A program made the position numbers and the translations under genes. Shown here piece after piece: positions 53,398-61,993 of a DNA stretch of 64,000 nucleotides. The DNA lies in assembly GCF_003075395.1 (NCBI RefSeq), contig NZ_QDFV01000001.1:248001-312000 (forward strand), in the 5' to 3' direction. How positions within the stretch are numbered: the first letter of the stretch is position 1; the number at the start of each line of letters is the position of its first letter. The notes below the pieces were generated by a model. It made no database searches, had not been told where the DNA came from, and was given only the letters and a program-made list of their open reading frames with translations. Origin of the DNA: Microbacterium sp. TPD7012. Its GTDB lineage: Bacteria > Actinomycetota > Actinomycetes > Actinomycetales > Microbacteriaceae.

Positions 53398-54636
53398 ATG
53401 ACCATCGACCGGGCCGACGTGATCGTGACCAGCCCTGACCGCAACTTCGTCACGCTGAAGATCACCACAGCGGACGGCGTGACGGGGCTCGGCGATGCGA
53501 CGCTGAATGGACGCGAGCTGGCGGTAGTTGCGTACCTGACGGAGCATGTGGTCCCCCTTCTGATCGGCGCAGATGAGTCCCGAATCGAGGACACCTGGCA
53601 GTTCCTCTATCGAGGTGCGTACTGGCGCCGCGGGCCAGTGACGATGGCGGCCATCGCAGCAGTCGACATGGCTCTGTGGGACATCAAGGGAAAGGTCGCC
53701 GGCCTGCCCGTCTACCAGCTGCTCGGGGGCGCGTCGCGCAACGGGCTGATGGCGTACGGGCACGCCTCTGGCAAAGAGCTACCCGAGTTGTTCGACTCTA
53801 TCCGGGCGCACCAGGAACAGGGGTACAAGGCGATTCGGGTGCAGACCGGTGTGCCGACGCTGAAGGCGATTTACGGTATTGCCGCTCAGGGTGCGGACGT
53901 CGGTGACGCGACGGTCCGGTACGACCACGAGCCGGCTCGCCGTGGGGCAAAGCCAGTCGAAGAGGACTGGGATACTCGCGCGTACTTAACTCACCTGCCC
54001 GGAGTCTTTGAGGCGGTGCGGAATGAGTTTGGCGCTGACATTCCCCTGCTTCACGACGGTCATCACCGGATGACCCCGATCCAGGCCGCGCGCCTCGGCA
54101 AAGACCTTGAGCCGTTCGATCTCTTCTGGTTGGAGGACTGCACCCCTGCCGAAAACCAGGAGGCGCTACGCCTGGTCCGCCAGCACACCACCACCCCGCT
54201 CGCCATCGGGGAGATTTTCAACACGGTGTGGGACTTCAAGGACATCATCCGCGACCAGCTCATCGACTATGTGCGCGGCGCCGTGACTCACATGGGCGGC
54301 ATCAGCGCGCTGAAGAAGACTCTCGACTACGCCGCTATGTATCAGATCAAGTCCGGCATGCATGGGCCCACCGACATCTCGCCAGTCGGGATGGCCGCCG
54401 CGATGCACCTCGGACTCGCAGTCCACAACTTCGGCATCCAGGAGTACATGAAGCACGGCGAGCGCACCAACCAGGTCTTCCAGCAGTCATTCACGTGGAC
54501 CGATGGATATCTCCACCCCGGTGCTAAGCCCGGTCTCGGCGTTGAGCTCGACGTCGATGAGGCGGGGAAATATCCGTACGAGCAGGCGTACCTGCCCTAC
54601 AACCGTCTGCTTGACGGCACCGTCCACGACTGGTGA
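53398..54636 (+). CDS. manD: D-mannonate dehydratase (enolase superfamily)
   Basis: A 412-residue ManD of the mandelate-racemase/enolase group, dehydrating D-mannonate to 2-keto-3-deoxy-D-gluconate. [38 protein letters not shown] and [36 protein letters not shown] are typical of ManD. The metal ligands are in [23 protein letters not shown] and IGEIFNT, and the catalytic segment is [34 protein letters not shown]. The [19 protein letters not shown] end matches the RspA-like subgroup. AAGGAGA precedes the ATG. It is the first gene of the catabolic run. Confidence 0.94.
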   Translation: MTIDRADVIVTSPDRNFVTLKITTADGVTGLGDATLNGRELAVVAYLTEHVVPLLIGADESRIEDTWQFLYRGAYWRRGPVTMAAIAAVDMALWDIKGKVAGLPVYQLLGGASRNGLMAYGHASGKELPELFDSIRAHQEQGYKAIRVQTGVPTLKAIYGIAAQGADVGDATVRYDHEPARRGAKPVEEDWDTRAYLTHLPGVFEAVRNEFGADIPLLHDGHHRMTPIQAARLGKDLEPFDLFWLEDCTPAENQEALRLVRQHTTTPLAIGEIFNTVWDFKDIIRDQLIDYVRGAVTHMGGISALKKTLDYAAMYQIKSGMHGPTDISPVGMAAAMHLGLAVHNFGIQEYMKHGERTNQVFQQSFTWTDGYLHPGAKPGLGVELDVDEAGKYPYEQAYLPYNRLLDGTVHDW

Positions 54637-54671
54637 ACCGCCCTCCAACGACACCTCCAACAAGGATGACG

Positions 54672-56087
54672 ATGACCCCTGTCTCACCCGCCACCTCGGT
54701 ACTCGACCCGGATCGGCTGCTCCCCGCGGAGGAGTCGCTTCGCGCGATAGCTCGTGACCTGTATGAACTGGTGGCTGACGCACCGATCATCTCGCCGCAC
54801 GGTCATGTCTCCCCCTCGCTCCTCATCGAGGACAGGGCATTCGCGGATCCCGCGGACCTGTTCATCGTGCAGGACCACTATGTGACGCGGATTCTCCATT
54901 CGGCTGGCGTGAGCCTGTCGGACCTTGGGATCGGGGGCGGGCACTGCGAGCCTCGGGAGGTGTGGCGAGCGCTCGCCTCGCGTTGGCACCTTTTCGCGGG
55001 TACCGCGTCCGGATACTGGCTGCAGGACGAACTCACGAGCCTGTTCGACCTTCACGAAGAGCTATCCATAGACCGGGCTGACGCCCACTACGACGCCATC
55101 TCGGAACGGTTGCGACTTCCCGAATACCGTCCTCGCGCGCTGTTTGATCGTTTCGGGATCGAAGTGCTCGCGACTACCGACGACCCCCTGGCCGACCTTT
55201 CCGAGCATCGGACCCTCGCCGAGGATCGGACATTTTCGGGAAGAGTCCTTCCCACGTTCCGTCCCGACGCCTACATCGATCCGCACGCCCCGACATTTCT
55301 GTCGAGCGTCGAGAGGTTGGCGGAGTGGTCGGGCTCCTCGCTCGACGACTACGACTCTTACCTAGAGGGGCTCCGTGCTCGGCGTGAGCACTTCATCGAA
55401 AATGGTGCGGTTTCCGCCGACCACGGAGTGAGGCAGCCCTATACCGAGGAAATTGAGCACGATGATGCCGCACGCCTGTATGCGCGTGCAGTCGCTGGTC
55501 GCCTGACCGATGATGAAGCGAGACTGTTCGCCGGCCACATGTTGCTCAAGTCCGCTGAGATGAGCGTGCGGGATGGCCTGGTGATGACCGTGCATCCGGG
55601 GGTGTTCCGCAATCACTCCACCGCCACGTTCCAGAAGTACGGTCCAGATACCGGGCATGACATCCCCGTCGTCACGGAGTTCACCCGCTCCCTGCGTCCG
55701 CTCCTCGAGCGTTTCGGCAACGAAAGAGAATTTCACCTCATCCTCTTTACGGTTGATGAGACGGCCTACAGTCGTGAGATTGCACCGCTTGCGGGGTTCT
55801 ACCCGAGTGTCTTCATCGGCGCGCCGTGGTGGTTCCTCGACGCCCCCGACGCCATCAGACGCTTCCGGTCGAGCACAACAGAAACCGCGGGCTTCTACAA
55901 CGGCTCCGGATTCATCGACGACACGCGCGCGTTCCTGTCCATCCCGGCCAGGCACGACGCCGCGCGTCGCTTAGACGCGGGGTTTCTCGCCGGGTACGTG
56001 CGCGAAGGGCGCATCGGCATGGAGAAGGCGGAACGTATCGTTGTCGATCTTGTCGATGCCATCCCGCGGAGGGCTTTCAAACTGTGA
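54672..56087 (+). CDS. uxaC: Glucuronate isomerase
   Basis: A 471-residue uronate isomerase of the amidohydrolase superfamily, turning D-glucuronate into D-fructuronate. ISPHGHVSPSLL holds the metal-site HxH, with LATTDDPLADL and HPGVFRNHSTATFQ further on, and DETAYSREIAPLAGFYPSVFIGAPWWFLDAPDAIRRFRSSTTETAGFYNGSGFIDDTRAF at the end; length is typical. Start ATG at 54672 is preferred because AAGGA is five bases before it. A GTG at 54633 would overlap manD by GTGA, which is possible but lacks a ribosome site. The stop overlaps the next gene as GTGA. Confidence 0.94.
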   Translation: MTPVSPATSVLDPDRLLPAEESLRAIARDLYELVADAPIISPHGHVSPSLLIEDRAFADPADLFIVQDHYVTRILHSAGVSLSDLGIGGGHCEPREVWRALASRWHLFAGTASGYWLQDELTSLFDLHEELSIDRADAHYDAISERLRLPEYRPRALFDRFGIEVLATTDDPLADLSEHRTLAEDRTFSGRVLPTFRPDAYIDPHAPTFLSSVERLAEWSGSSLDDYDSYLEGLRARREHFIENGAVSADHGVRQPYTEEIEHDDAARLYARAVAGRLTDDEARLFAGHMLLKSAEMSVRDGLVMTVHPGVFRNHSTATFQKYGPDTGHDIPVVTEFTRSLRPLLERFGNEREFHLILFTVDETAYSREIAPLAGFYPSVFIGAPWWFLDAPDAIRRFRSSTTETAGFYNGSGFIDDTRAFLSIPARHDAARRLDAGFLAGYVREGRIGMEKAERIVVDLVDAIPRRAFKL

Positions 56088-57520
56088 TCAAGAGTGTGAC
56101 ACCCACGGTGGTCTCCGGATCGACACAACTCTCGAGAGCTGCATATGGCGCGACCACCGGAGATCGCACCGCTGCCGCGCCGGTACGTATCGTCCACATC
56201 GGACTTGGCGCCTTCGCTCGGGCGCACCAGGCTTGGTACACCTCGAGGGTCGACGACGCGAACGAGTGGGGTATCGCTGCGTTCACCGGGCGGTCGGCCG
56301 GTGTGGCCGATTTACTGACGCCTCAAGACGGGCTGTTCACCCTGCTTGAACGCGCACCAGATGGTGACCGGGCGGAGTTGATCACGAGCATCAGTCTGGC
56401 AGTGGACGGCCAGCGGGCTGACCTGATGGATGCGCACATCGCGTCTCCGGAGACCGCCATCATCACGATGACGGTTACCGAGTCCGGATACCGGCTACTT
56501 CCGGACGGAAACATTGACGTGAGTGACCCGGCCGTAGTCGCGGACCTACACGCCTTGCGGCTCCCGGGCAAGCCGGGGCCACTCGGTACAGCACTAGGTC
56601 GCCTCGTGCGGGGGCTTGCTGCGCGGCGCCGGGCCGGAGGCGGGGCGTTAGCCGTCGTTCCCTGTGACAACATCCCCGACAACGGCACCTACGTTCGCAC
56701 CGGTACTATCGCGTTCGCACGCGAATGGGATCCCGAACTCGCGGACTGGATTGCGTCAACCGTGTCCTTTGTCTCGACCTCCGTGGACAGGATCACCCCC
56801 CGAGCGACTGAGGAAGACATCAGGGGTGTCGAGTCGAGCACCGGTTGGCGGGACGCGGCACCCGTGGTGACAGAGGCATACTCCAGCTGGACCCTGTCCG
56901 GCGAGTTTCCAGCAGGGCGTCCCGCTTGGGAGCGGATGGGCGCGGTTTTCACCGATGAGATCGGGCCGTTCGAGCGACGTAAGCTCTGGTTGCTCAATGG
57001 TGCGCACAGCATCCTGGCGCACGTGGGGCCGTCACGCGGGCACGAGACGGTGGCCGCGGCAATCGCTGACCAGCACTGTGCGAGCGCGGTGACCGACTTC
57101 TGGGACGAGGCATGCCGTCATCTACCCAGCCACCTGGACCTCGGGAACTATCGGTCCTCGCTTCTCGCACGCTTCGGAAATGGTCGGATTGCGCATCATC
57201 TGCGACAGATCGAAGCTGAAAGTGTGGCGAAGTTTCGCGTCCGCATCGCACCCGTGGCACTCGCGGAACTGGACGCGGGACGAACCGGCGAGGCCTGCGC
57301 CGTCGCTCTGGCCGCTTGGATTCGCGCAGTTCTATCGGGGCGCCCGATGGCGGACGCACGGGCGAGAGACATTCTGGTGGCGAGGTCCGCGCAGGACCCA
57401 TGCTCCGCGCTGATCACACTCGTCAGCGAACAGCTCAGTCAAAACACTGCGTTCGTCGAGCGGGTCCGGACCCAGGTAGAAGCATGCGCAGCAGGAGAAG
57501 GCGCGCGGAGGGAAGAATGA
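56084..57520 (+). CDS. Mannitol dehydrogenase family protein (fructuronate reductase, UxuB-like)
   Basis: A 478-residue NAD-dependent long-chain dehydrogenase of the mannitol dehydrogenase family, probably reducing D-fructuronate to D-mannonate. RIVHIGLGAFARAHQAWYT is the nucleotide-binding motif. ALAVVPCDNIPDNGTYVR, VDRITPRATEEDI, and WLLNGAHSILAHVG mark the catalytic domain. Between UxaC and ManD, this step is required, so the assignment as UxuB is well supported by context. The GTG at 56084 overlaps the uxaC stop and has GGAGGG ten bases upstream. The stop overlaps the SDR start by ATGA. Confidence 0.9.
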   Translation: MIKSVTPTVVSGSTQLSRAAYGATTGDRTAAAPVRIVHIGLGAFARAHQAWYTSRVDDANEWGIAAFTGRSAGVADLLTPQDGLFTLLERAPDGDRAELITSISLAVDGQRADLMDAHIASPETAIITMTVTESGYRLLPDGNIDVSDPAVVADLHALRLPGKPGPLGTALGRLVRGLAARRRAGGGALAVVPCDNIPDNGTYVRTGTIAFAREWDPELADWIASTVSFVSTSVDRITPRATEEDIRGVESSTGWRDAAPVVTEAYSSWTLSGEFPAGRPAWERMGAVFTDEIGPFERRKLWLLNGAHSILAHVGPSRGHETVAAAIADQHCASAVTDFWDEACRHLPSHLDLGNYRSSLLARFGNGRIAHHLRQIEAESVAKFRVRIAPVALAELDAGRTGEACAVALAAWIRAVLSGRPMADARARDILVARSAQDPCSALITLVSEQLSQNTAFVERVRTQVEACAAGEGARREE

Positions 57521-58332
57521 GAATTACATCTGCGACTGTGGCTGTCGTCACCGGCGGGGCAAGTGGGATCGGTCTTGGCATCGCTGAGGCCATCGTCGAC
57601 CGTGGCGGACGTGTCGTCATCTCCGATATCCGCCAGGATGCTCTTCCCGCAGCGCTCGACCACCTCAACGGGCGGGCGGAGGGGGCAAGAGCCGCCGGCA
57701 TCGTCGCGGATGTCTCCAATGCCGCTGAGGTGGAAACGCTCACTGCCTTCACCTTGGAAACCTTCGGCCGGGTCGACCTCGTGTGCAACAACGCGGGGCT
57801 GGTCTCTCCAGCAGCGCCGACTTGGGAGCAGGACCTCGCCACCTGGGATCGTATGATCCGGGTGAAGATCATGGGAGTGATCCACGGGGTACGTGCGTTC
57901 GCGCCGCACCTGGTCGCGCAGGGAAGCGGGCACATCCTAAATACCGCGTCGTCCGCGGGGCTCGCGCCGCTAGCGGATAGGTCGCCCTATACGACGACGA
58001 TGCATGCTGTAGTCGGCCTGACCGAGACTTTGGATGTCGAGTTGAAGCGCCTCTCCTCGCAACTCGGCGCCACGGTGCTTTGCCCGGGACTAGTGGACAC
58101 CCCCCTGGGAGCAAACTCGGCCGCCCTCGGGGCAATCGCAGCTCCCGCCGGCCCGCCGGTAGACATGCGAGCGCTTCGCCCGGACATCCTGTCGCCACGC
58201 CAAGTGGCAGAAGCGGCCATCAATGCGGTTGAGGCTGGCCGTGTCCACGTAGCGCCAGGCGGAGATGTTCTTGAACGCGCCCGCAGTCGGGTCGACGAGC
58301 TACTTCGTGACATTGCAAGCGTCGCGCCATAG
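57517..58332 (+). CDS. Short-chain dehydrogenase/reductase with the catalytic lysine replaced by methionine
   Basis: A 271-residue classical SDR. VAVVTGGASGIGLGIAEAIVDRGG gives the TGxxxGxG nucleotide site and VCNNAGL the NNAG motif. The serine is in NTASSAGLAPL and the tyrosine is Tyr158 in SPYTTTMHAVVGLTE. Four residues later, where the YxxxK lysine should be, the codon ATG gives Met162. With Lys lost, proton relay and cofactor contact should be weakened, so it may be a poor or altered oxidoreductase. A single base change from AAG would explain it. It is coupled to the reductase before it by ATGA, and may act on a uronate or aldonate. Confidence 0.87.
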   Translation: MRITSATVAVVTGGASGIGLGIAEAIVDRGGRVVISDIRQDALPAALDHLNGRAEGARAAGIVADVSNAAEVETLTAFTLETFGRVDLVCNNAGLVSPAAPTWEQDLATWDRMIRVKIMGVIHGVRAFAPHLVAQGSGHILNTASSAGLAPLADRSPYTTTMHAVVGLTETLDVELKRLSSQLGATVLCPGLVDTPLGANSAALGAIAAPAGPPVDMRALRPDILSPRQVAEAAINAVEAGRVHVAPGGDVLERARSRVDELLRDIASVAP

Positions 58333-58345
58333 AGACGGGTGATCT

Positions 58346-60022
58346 GTGCCTGCTGATACGCTTCCGGCGCCGTCCAAGGATGCCCGCCCGCCCATCGGCC
58401 GCACCCTGGTCGGTCTCCTCAGCGGACTGCTCGTGGCGATGCTGGCGACGTCCATCGTGTCCACATCGCTTCCTCAGGTGGTCGAAGATCTCAAAGGGTC
58501 GCAGACATCGTTCACATGGATAGTGACAGCCACGCTCCTCGCGATCACTGTGAGCACGCCTATATGGGGCAAGCTTGCGGATCTGTTCGATAGACGCGGG
58601 CTCGTTCTTGTCGCGCTGATCTTCTTCATCGTCGGCTCGGTTGCTGCCGCTGCTGCGCCTGAGACGGTGACCCTAATCGCCGGACGAGCAGCCCAGGGCA
58701 TCGGGGCGGGTGGACTGCTGTCCCTCGTGCAGGTCGTTCTCGCTGACATCATCAGTCCTCGGGAGCGCGGTAAGTATATGGGCCTTCTCGGAGCTGTCAC
58801 GGCCGCCGGGACGATTGGAGGACCACTCCTGGGAGGGGTGATCACCGATCTGTTCGGCTGGAGATGGAACTTCGTCGGTTCCGGAGCCATCGCTGCCTGC
58901 TCACTAGTCGTGGTTGCGCTGACGCTACCTCCAAGCTCGGGCCGCATGCGTCACTCAGTCGATGTTCTCGGCGCGCTGCTCATCACCCTGGGCGTTTCGG
59001 GACTCCTCATCTGGGTATCCTTCGGAGGGGTTCATTTCCCGTGGCTTTCAGCACCCAGCGGCATCCTCCTTGCAGTAACGCTTGCTCTCCTCGGCGTTGC
59101 GGGATGGGTCGAGTCACGCGCACGCGAACCAATCATTCCGCTGAGCCTCTTCCGCAACCGAGCCTTTGTTCTGGTGGTAGTGGCAAGCGTGGCGGTGGGT
59201 GTGGCAACCTACGGAGTTGCCATCTTCATGAGCCAGTATCTGCAGGTGGCTCGAGATGCCAGCGCAACCGATTCCAGCCTCATCACAATGCCTCAATTGG
59301 TCGCCGTCACTCTTGCATCAACTGTCGTGGGTGCTCTCGTCAGCCGCTACGGCCACTGGAAGCGCTGGATGGTCGCCGGAGCCTCATGCCAGGCGCTTGG
59401 ATTGGCGCTCCTAGGGACGATAAGCATCTCGACGCCGGTGCCACTCCTTTGGGTATACCTCGCCCTGGTCGGAGTGGGTATCGGTAGCGTGATGCAAAAC
59501 CTCGTCTTGGTGGCGGAGAACGTCGTCGATCCGCGCCAACTCGGTGTCGCCACCGCTGGCGTTGCCTTCTTTCGGACACTGGGCGGGACGATTGGGGTTG
59601 CCGCCCTCGGCGCTGTCGTCGCGTGGCGTGTCTCCACCCTCGTACCCCGCCTAGCGGAGGAAGCGTCCGTAGACGTGAGCAGGGTGGAACTCAGCCGGCT
59701 CGGGGATGAAGGCCCACTACCAGCCACTGTTCAACAGATCGTCGCCGAGTCTTACGCGAGGGGAGCCGGTGATGCGTACATCGTCTGCGCCGCTCTAGCA
59801 GCAGTCGCAGTCCTCTGCATCGCATTCTTGCCATCTCGGCCACTCAGCACCAGGACCCGAGCGGAACGGGTTGCGGATGCAGAACGAGAAGCTGCCATCG
59901 CGCTCGCGGGCGGGGTAGCGGATATTGCGCCACACGGCGACGCAGCTGAGGCACCCGACACGAGACCACACCCGCCACAAGCACCCAGAGATGAAAACGG
60001 AAACCGGTTGCCAAAACGGTGA
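58346..60022 (+). CDS. MFS transporter (DHA2/14-helix type)
   Basis: A 558-residue carrier with about 14 hydrophobic helices. LVAMLATSIVSTSLPQVVEDLKGSQTSFTWIVTATLLAITVSTPIWGKLADLFDRRGLVLVAL shows helix 1 and motif A, and VTAAGTIGGPLLGGVITDLFGWRWNFVGSGAI the motif C region. A long polar tail follows (residues 505-558). By sequence it is a drug-exporter-like DHA2 carrier, but in this operon a role in uptake of glucuronides or export of the aglycone is more plausible. GTG at 58346 is the start. The last codons overlap an operator-like palindrome at 59999-60012. Confidence 0.85.
   Translation: MPADTLPAPSKDARPPIGRTLVGLLSGLLVAMLATSIVSTSLPQVVEDLKGSQTSFTWIVTATLLAITVSTPIWGKLADLFDRRGLVLVALIFFIVGSVAAAAAPETVTLIAGRAAQGIGAGGLLSLVQVVLADIISPRERGKYMGLLGAVTAAGTIGGPLLGGVITDLFGWRWNFVGSGAIAACSLVVVALTLPPSSGRMRHSVDVLGALLITLGVSGLLIWVSFGGVHFPWLSAPSGILLAVTLALLGVAGWVESRAREPIIPLSLFRNRAFVLVVVASVAVGVATYGVAIFMSQYLQVARDASATDSSLITMPQLVAVTLASTVVGALVSRYGHWKRWMVAGASCQALGLALLGTISISTPVPLLWVYLALVGVGIGSVMQNLVLVAENVVDPRQLGVATAGVAFFRTLGGTIGVAALGAVVAWRVSTLVPRLAEEASVDVSRVELSRLGDEGPLPATVQQIVAESYARGAGDAYIVCAALAAVAVLCIAFLPSRPLSTRTRAERVADAEREAAIALAGGVADIAPHGDAAEAPDTRPHPPQAPRDENGNRLPKR
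59999..60012. promoter_or_regulatory. LacI-type operator upstream of uidA
   Basis: GGAAACCGGTTGCC is symmetric at six of seven pairs about a central CG and resembles the manD-proximal operator (53253-53268) and the AAACCGGTTT type. It lies in the last codons of the carrier gene, about 87-100 bases before the uidA start, so uidA may have its own regulated promoter. Confidence 0.5.
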
Positions 60023-60098
60023 CCGAGTGATTTGATGAAAGAGAAGTCATCGCCGCCGACTGCGGCGTTCGACATCGACGACACTCAGGAGAGTTGAC

Positions 60099-61928
60099 AT
60101 GCTGAAACCCCAGACCGGAGCGACCCGCGAAATCAACAACCTCGACGGAGTCTGGCGCTTCGCACTCGACGAGGCGGCCCATCCCGCACCCTGGGAAGGC
60201 GCACTGCCCGGGACTCTGGACGTTGCGGTCCCGGCAAGCTATAACGACCAGTTTGTCAATGGAGCAATCCGGAACCACGTTGGATGGGTCTGGTACCAGC
60301 GCTCTTTCGACGTTCCGCGTCCTTGGGTAGACGGAAGGATCGTCCTTCGCTTTGATGCTGCGACCCACGAAGGTCGCGTGTATGTCGATGACACATTCGT
60401 GGGTGATCATGTCGGCGGCTACACGCCGTTCGAATTCGACGTCACTGATCTGGTCGAGCCCGGAAGGCGCTTCCGCCTGACCGTCGGCGTGAACAACGAA
60501 CTGACGGAGCACACGGTCCCTCCGGGGCACATCTTCGATCTCCCGGACGGGCGACGGAAGCAGCAGTACCACCACGACTTCTTCAACTATGCAGGTCTGG
60601 CGAGATCGGTGTCGCTGCTTCACGTTCCCGCGCTCCGCGTCACGGACGTCACGGTGCTGACCTCCATCGAGGATGCCGATGGAATCGTCGACGTGACGGT
60701 CGAGGCGTCCGGCGCGGCCGACATCCGACTCTCGCTGCGGGACGAGGACGGCGCCGTGGTCGCCGAGGGAACGGGGCCGCAAGCCCAGCTGCGGGTCGCG
60801 GATGCAAAGCTCTGGCGTGCCGGGGCGGCATACCTGTACGTCCTCGAAGTCACGGTCGTCGACCCCTCCACTGACGAGATCGCAGATGTCTACACACTGA
60901 ATGTCGGCATTCGGACTGTAGAGGTTCGGGGCACTCAGTTCCTGTTGAACGGCGAGCCCTTCTACTTCACGGGCTTCGGAAAGCACGAAGACACTGCGGT
61001 GAGAGGGAAGGGGCACGACAACGCGTACCTCGTCCATGATTTCCAGTTGCTGGATTGGATCGGCGCGAACTCCTTCCGCACCTCGCACTACCCGTACGCG
61101 GAAGAAGTCCTCGATTACGCGGACCGACACGGCATCGTCGTGATCGATGAGACCTCGGCGGTCGGCTTCAACCTCGGTGTCGCCGGAGGCATGACTCAGC
61201 GCAACCCTCCGCCCACGTTCTCCCCGGAGACGCTCGGCGACGAGACCCAGAAGACCCATGCGCAGCACCTGCGCGAGCTCATCGCTCGCGACAAGAATCA
61301 CCCGTCCGTGGTCATGTGGTGTATCGCGAATGAACCAGCGGGACAGGAGGACGGAGCACGGGAGTACTTCGAGCCGCTGACGACACTCGCCCGCGAGCTC
61401 GACCCGACTCGACCCGTGACTTACACCGCCTGGCTGATGGCCAACGCGCACAACGATCAGATCGCGGACCTGTTCGACGTCATCGGCATCAATCGCTACT
61501 TCGGCTGGTACATCGATCTCGGAGATCTGGCTTCGGCTGAGCAGAAGCTGCGCGCAGACATCGAGGCGTGGATCGCGCGGTTCCAGCGGCCCGTTTTCAT
61601 GATGGAGTATGGAGCCGACACGATGGCCGGCCTGCACGCAGTGGATGCCGCTCCCTGGTCCGAGGAGTATCAGCAGGCTTACCTGGAGATGCACCATCGG
61701 GTCTTCGACGACTACCCCGAGTTTGTCGGCGAACACGTGTGGAATTTCGCGGACTTCCGCACCGGGGCCGGCCTTCACCGTGTGGGCGGAAACAAGAAGG
61801 GCGTCTTCACCCGGGATCGCCAGCCCAAGGCCGCCGCTCACTCGCTCAAGAAGCGTTGGGTCGGCCTCGACGGGCAGAAGCCCGGGCGTGCGGTGGAGAC
61901 GAACCCACAGAACGATCAAGGCGTCTGA
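60099..61928 (+). CDS. uidA: Beta-glucuronidase, glycoside hydrolase family 2
   Basis: A 609-residue GH2 beta-glucuronidase, hydrolysing glucuronides to glucuronate. A sugar-binding domain (1-180: [30 protein letters not shown]) is followed by the Ig-like domain, then a TIM barrel. [24 protein letters not shown], the acid/base Glu412 in [10 protein letters not shown] and nucleophile Glu503 in FMMEYGADT lie 91 apart, as in E. coli (413 and 504). [15 protein letters not shown] and the NxK loop in [16 protein letters not shown] favour uronate rather than galactose. There is no signal peptide, so glucuronides must be imported. AGGAGAG precedes the ATG. Confidence 0.94.
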   Translation: MLKPQTGATREINNLDGVWRFALDEAAHPAPWEGALPGTLDVAVPASYNDQFVNGAIRNHVGWVWYQRSFDVPRPWVDGRIVLRFDAATHEGRVYVDDTFVGDHVGGYTPFEFDVTDLVEPGRRFRLTVGVNNELTEHTVPPGHIFDLPDGRRKQQYHHDFFNYAGLARSVSLLHVPALRVTDVTVLTSIEDADGIVDVTVEASGAADIRLSLRDEDGAVVAEGTGPQAQLRVADAKLWRAGAAYLYVLEVTVVDPSTDEIADVYTLNVGIRTVEVRGTQFLLNGEPFYFTGFGKHEDTAVRGKGHDNAYLVHDFQLLDWIGANSFRTSHYPYAEEVLDYADRHGIVVIDETSAVGFNLGVAGGMTQRNPPPTFSPETLGDETQKTHAQHLRELIARDKNHPSVVMWCIANEPAGQEDGAREYFEPLTTLARELDPTRPVTYTAWLMANAHNDQIADLFDVIGINRYFGWYIDLGDLASAEQKLRADIEAWIARFQRPVFMMEYGADTMAGLHAVDAAPWSEEYQQAYLEMHHRVFDDYPEFVGEHVWNFADFRTGAGLHRVGGNKKGVFTRDRQPKAAAHSLKKRWVGLDGQKPGRAVETNPQNDQGV

Positions 61929-61993
61929 CACCGACGACCGACCGCCCACCACTTCGACACACTTGGCGCAAACGGGCGCACGACAGGAGCATC

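Noticed and set aside
54633..54671. uxaC starting at GTG 54633
   Set aside because: It gives a GTGA overlap with manD but no ribosome site, and the added 13 residues are Pro/Thr-rich and unlike the family; ATG 54672 has AAGGA. It stays a minor possibility.
59844..61952. 702-codon minus-strand open frame opposite uidA
   Set aside because: It mirrors a well-conserved GH2 gene with intact active-site residues; the antisense product has no family marks.
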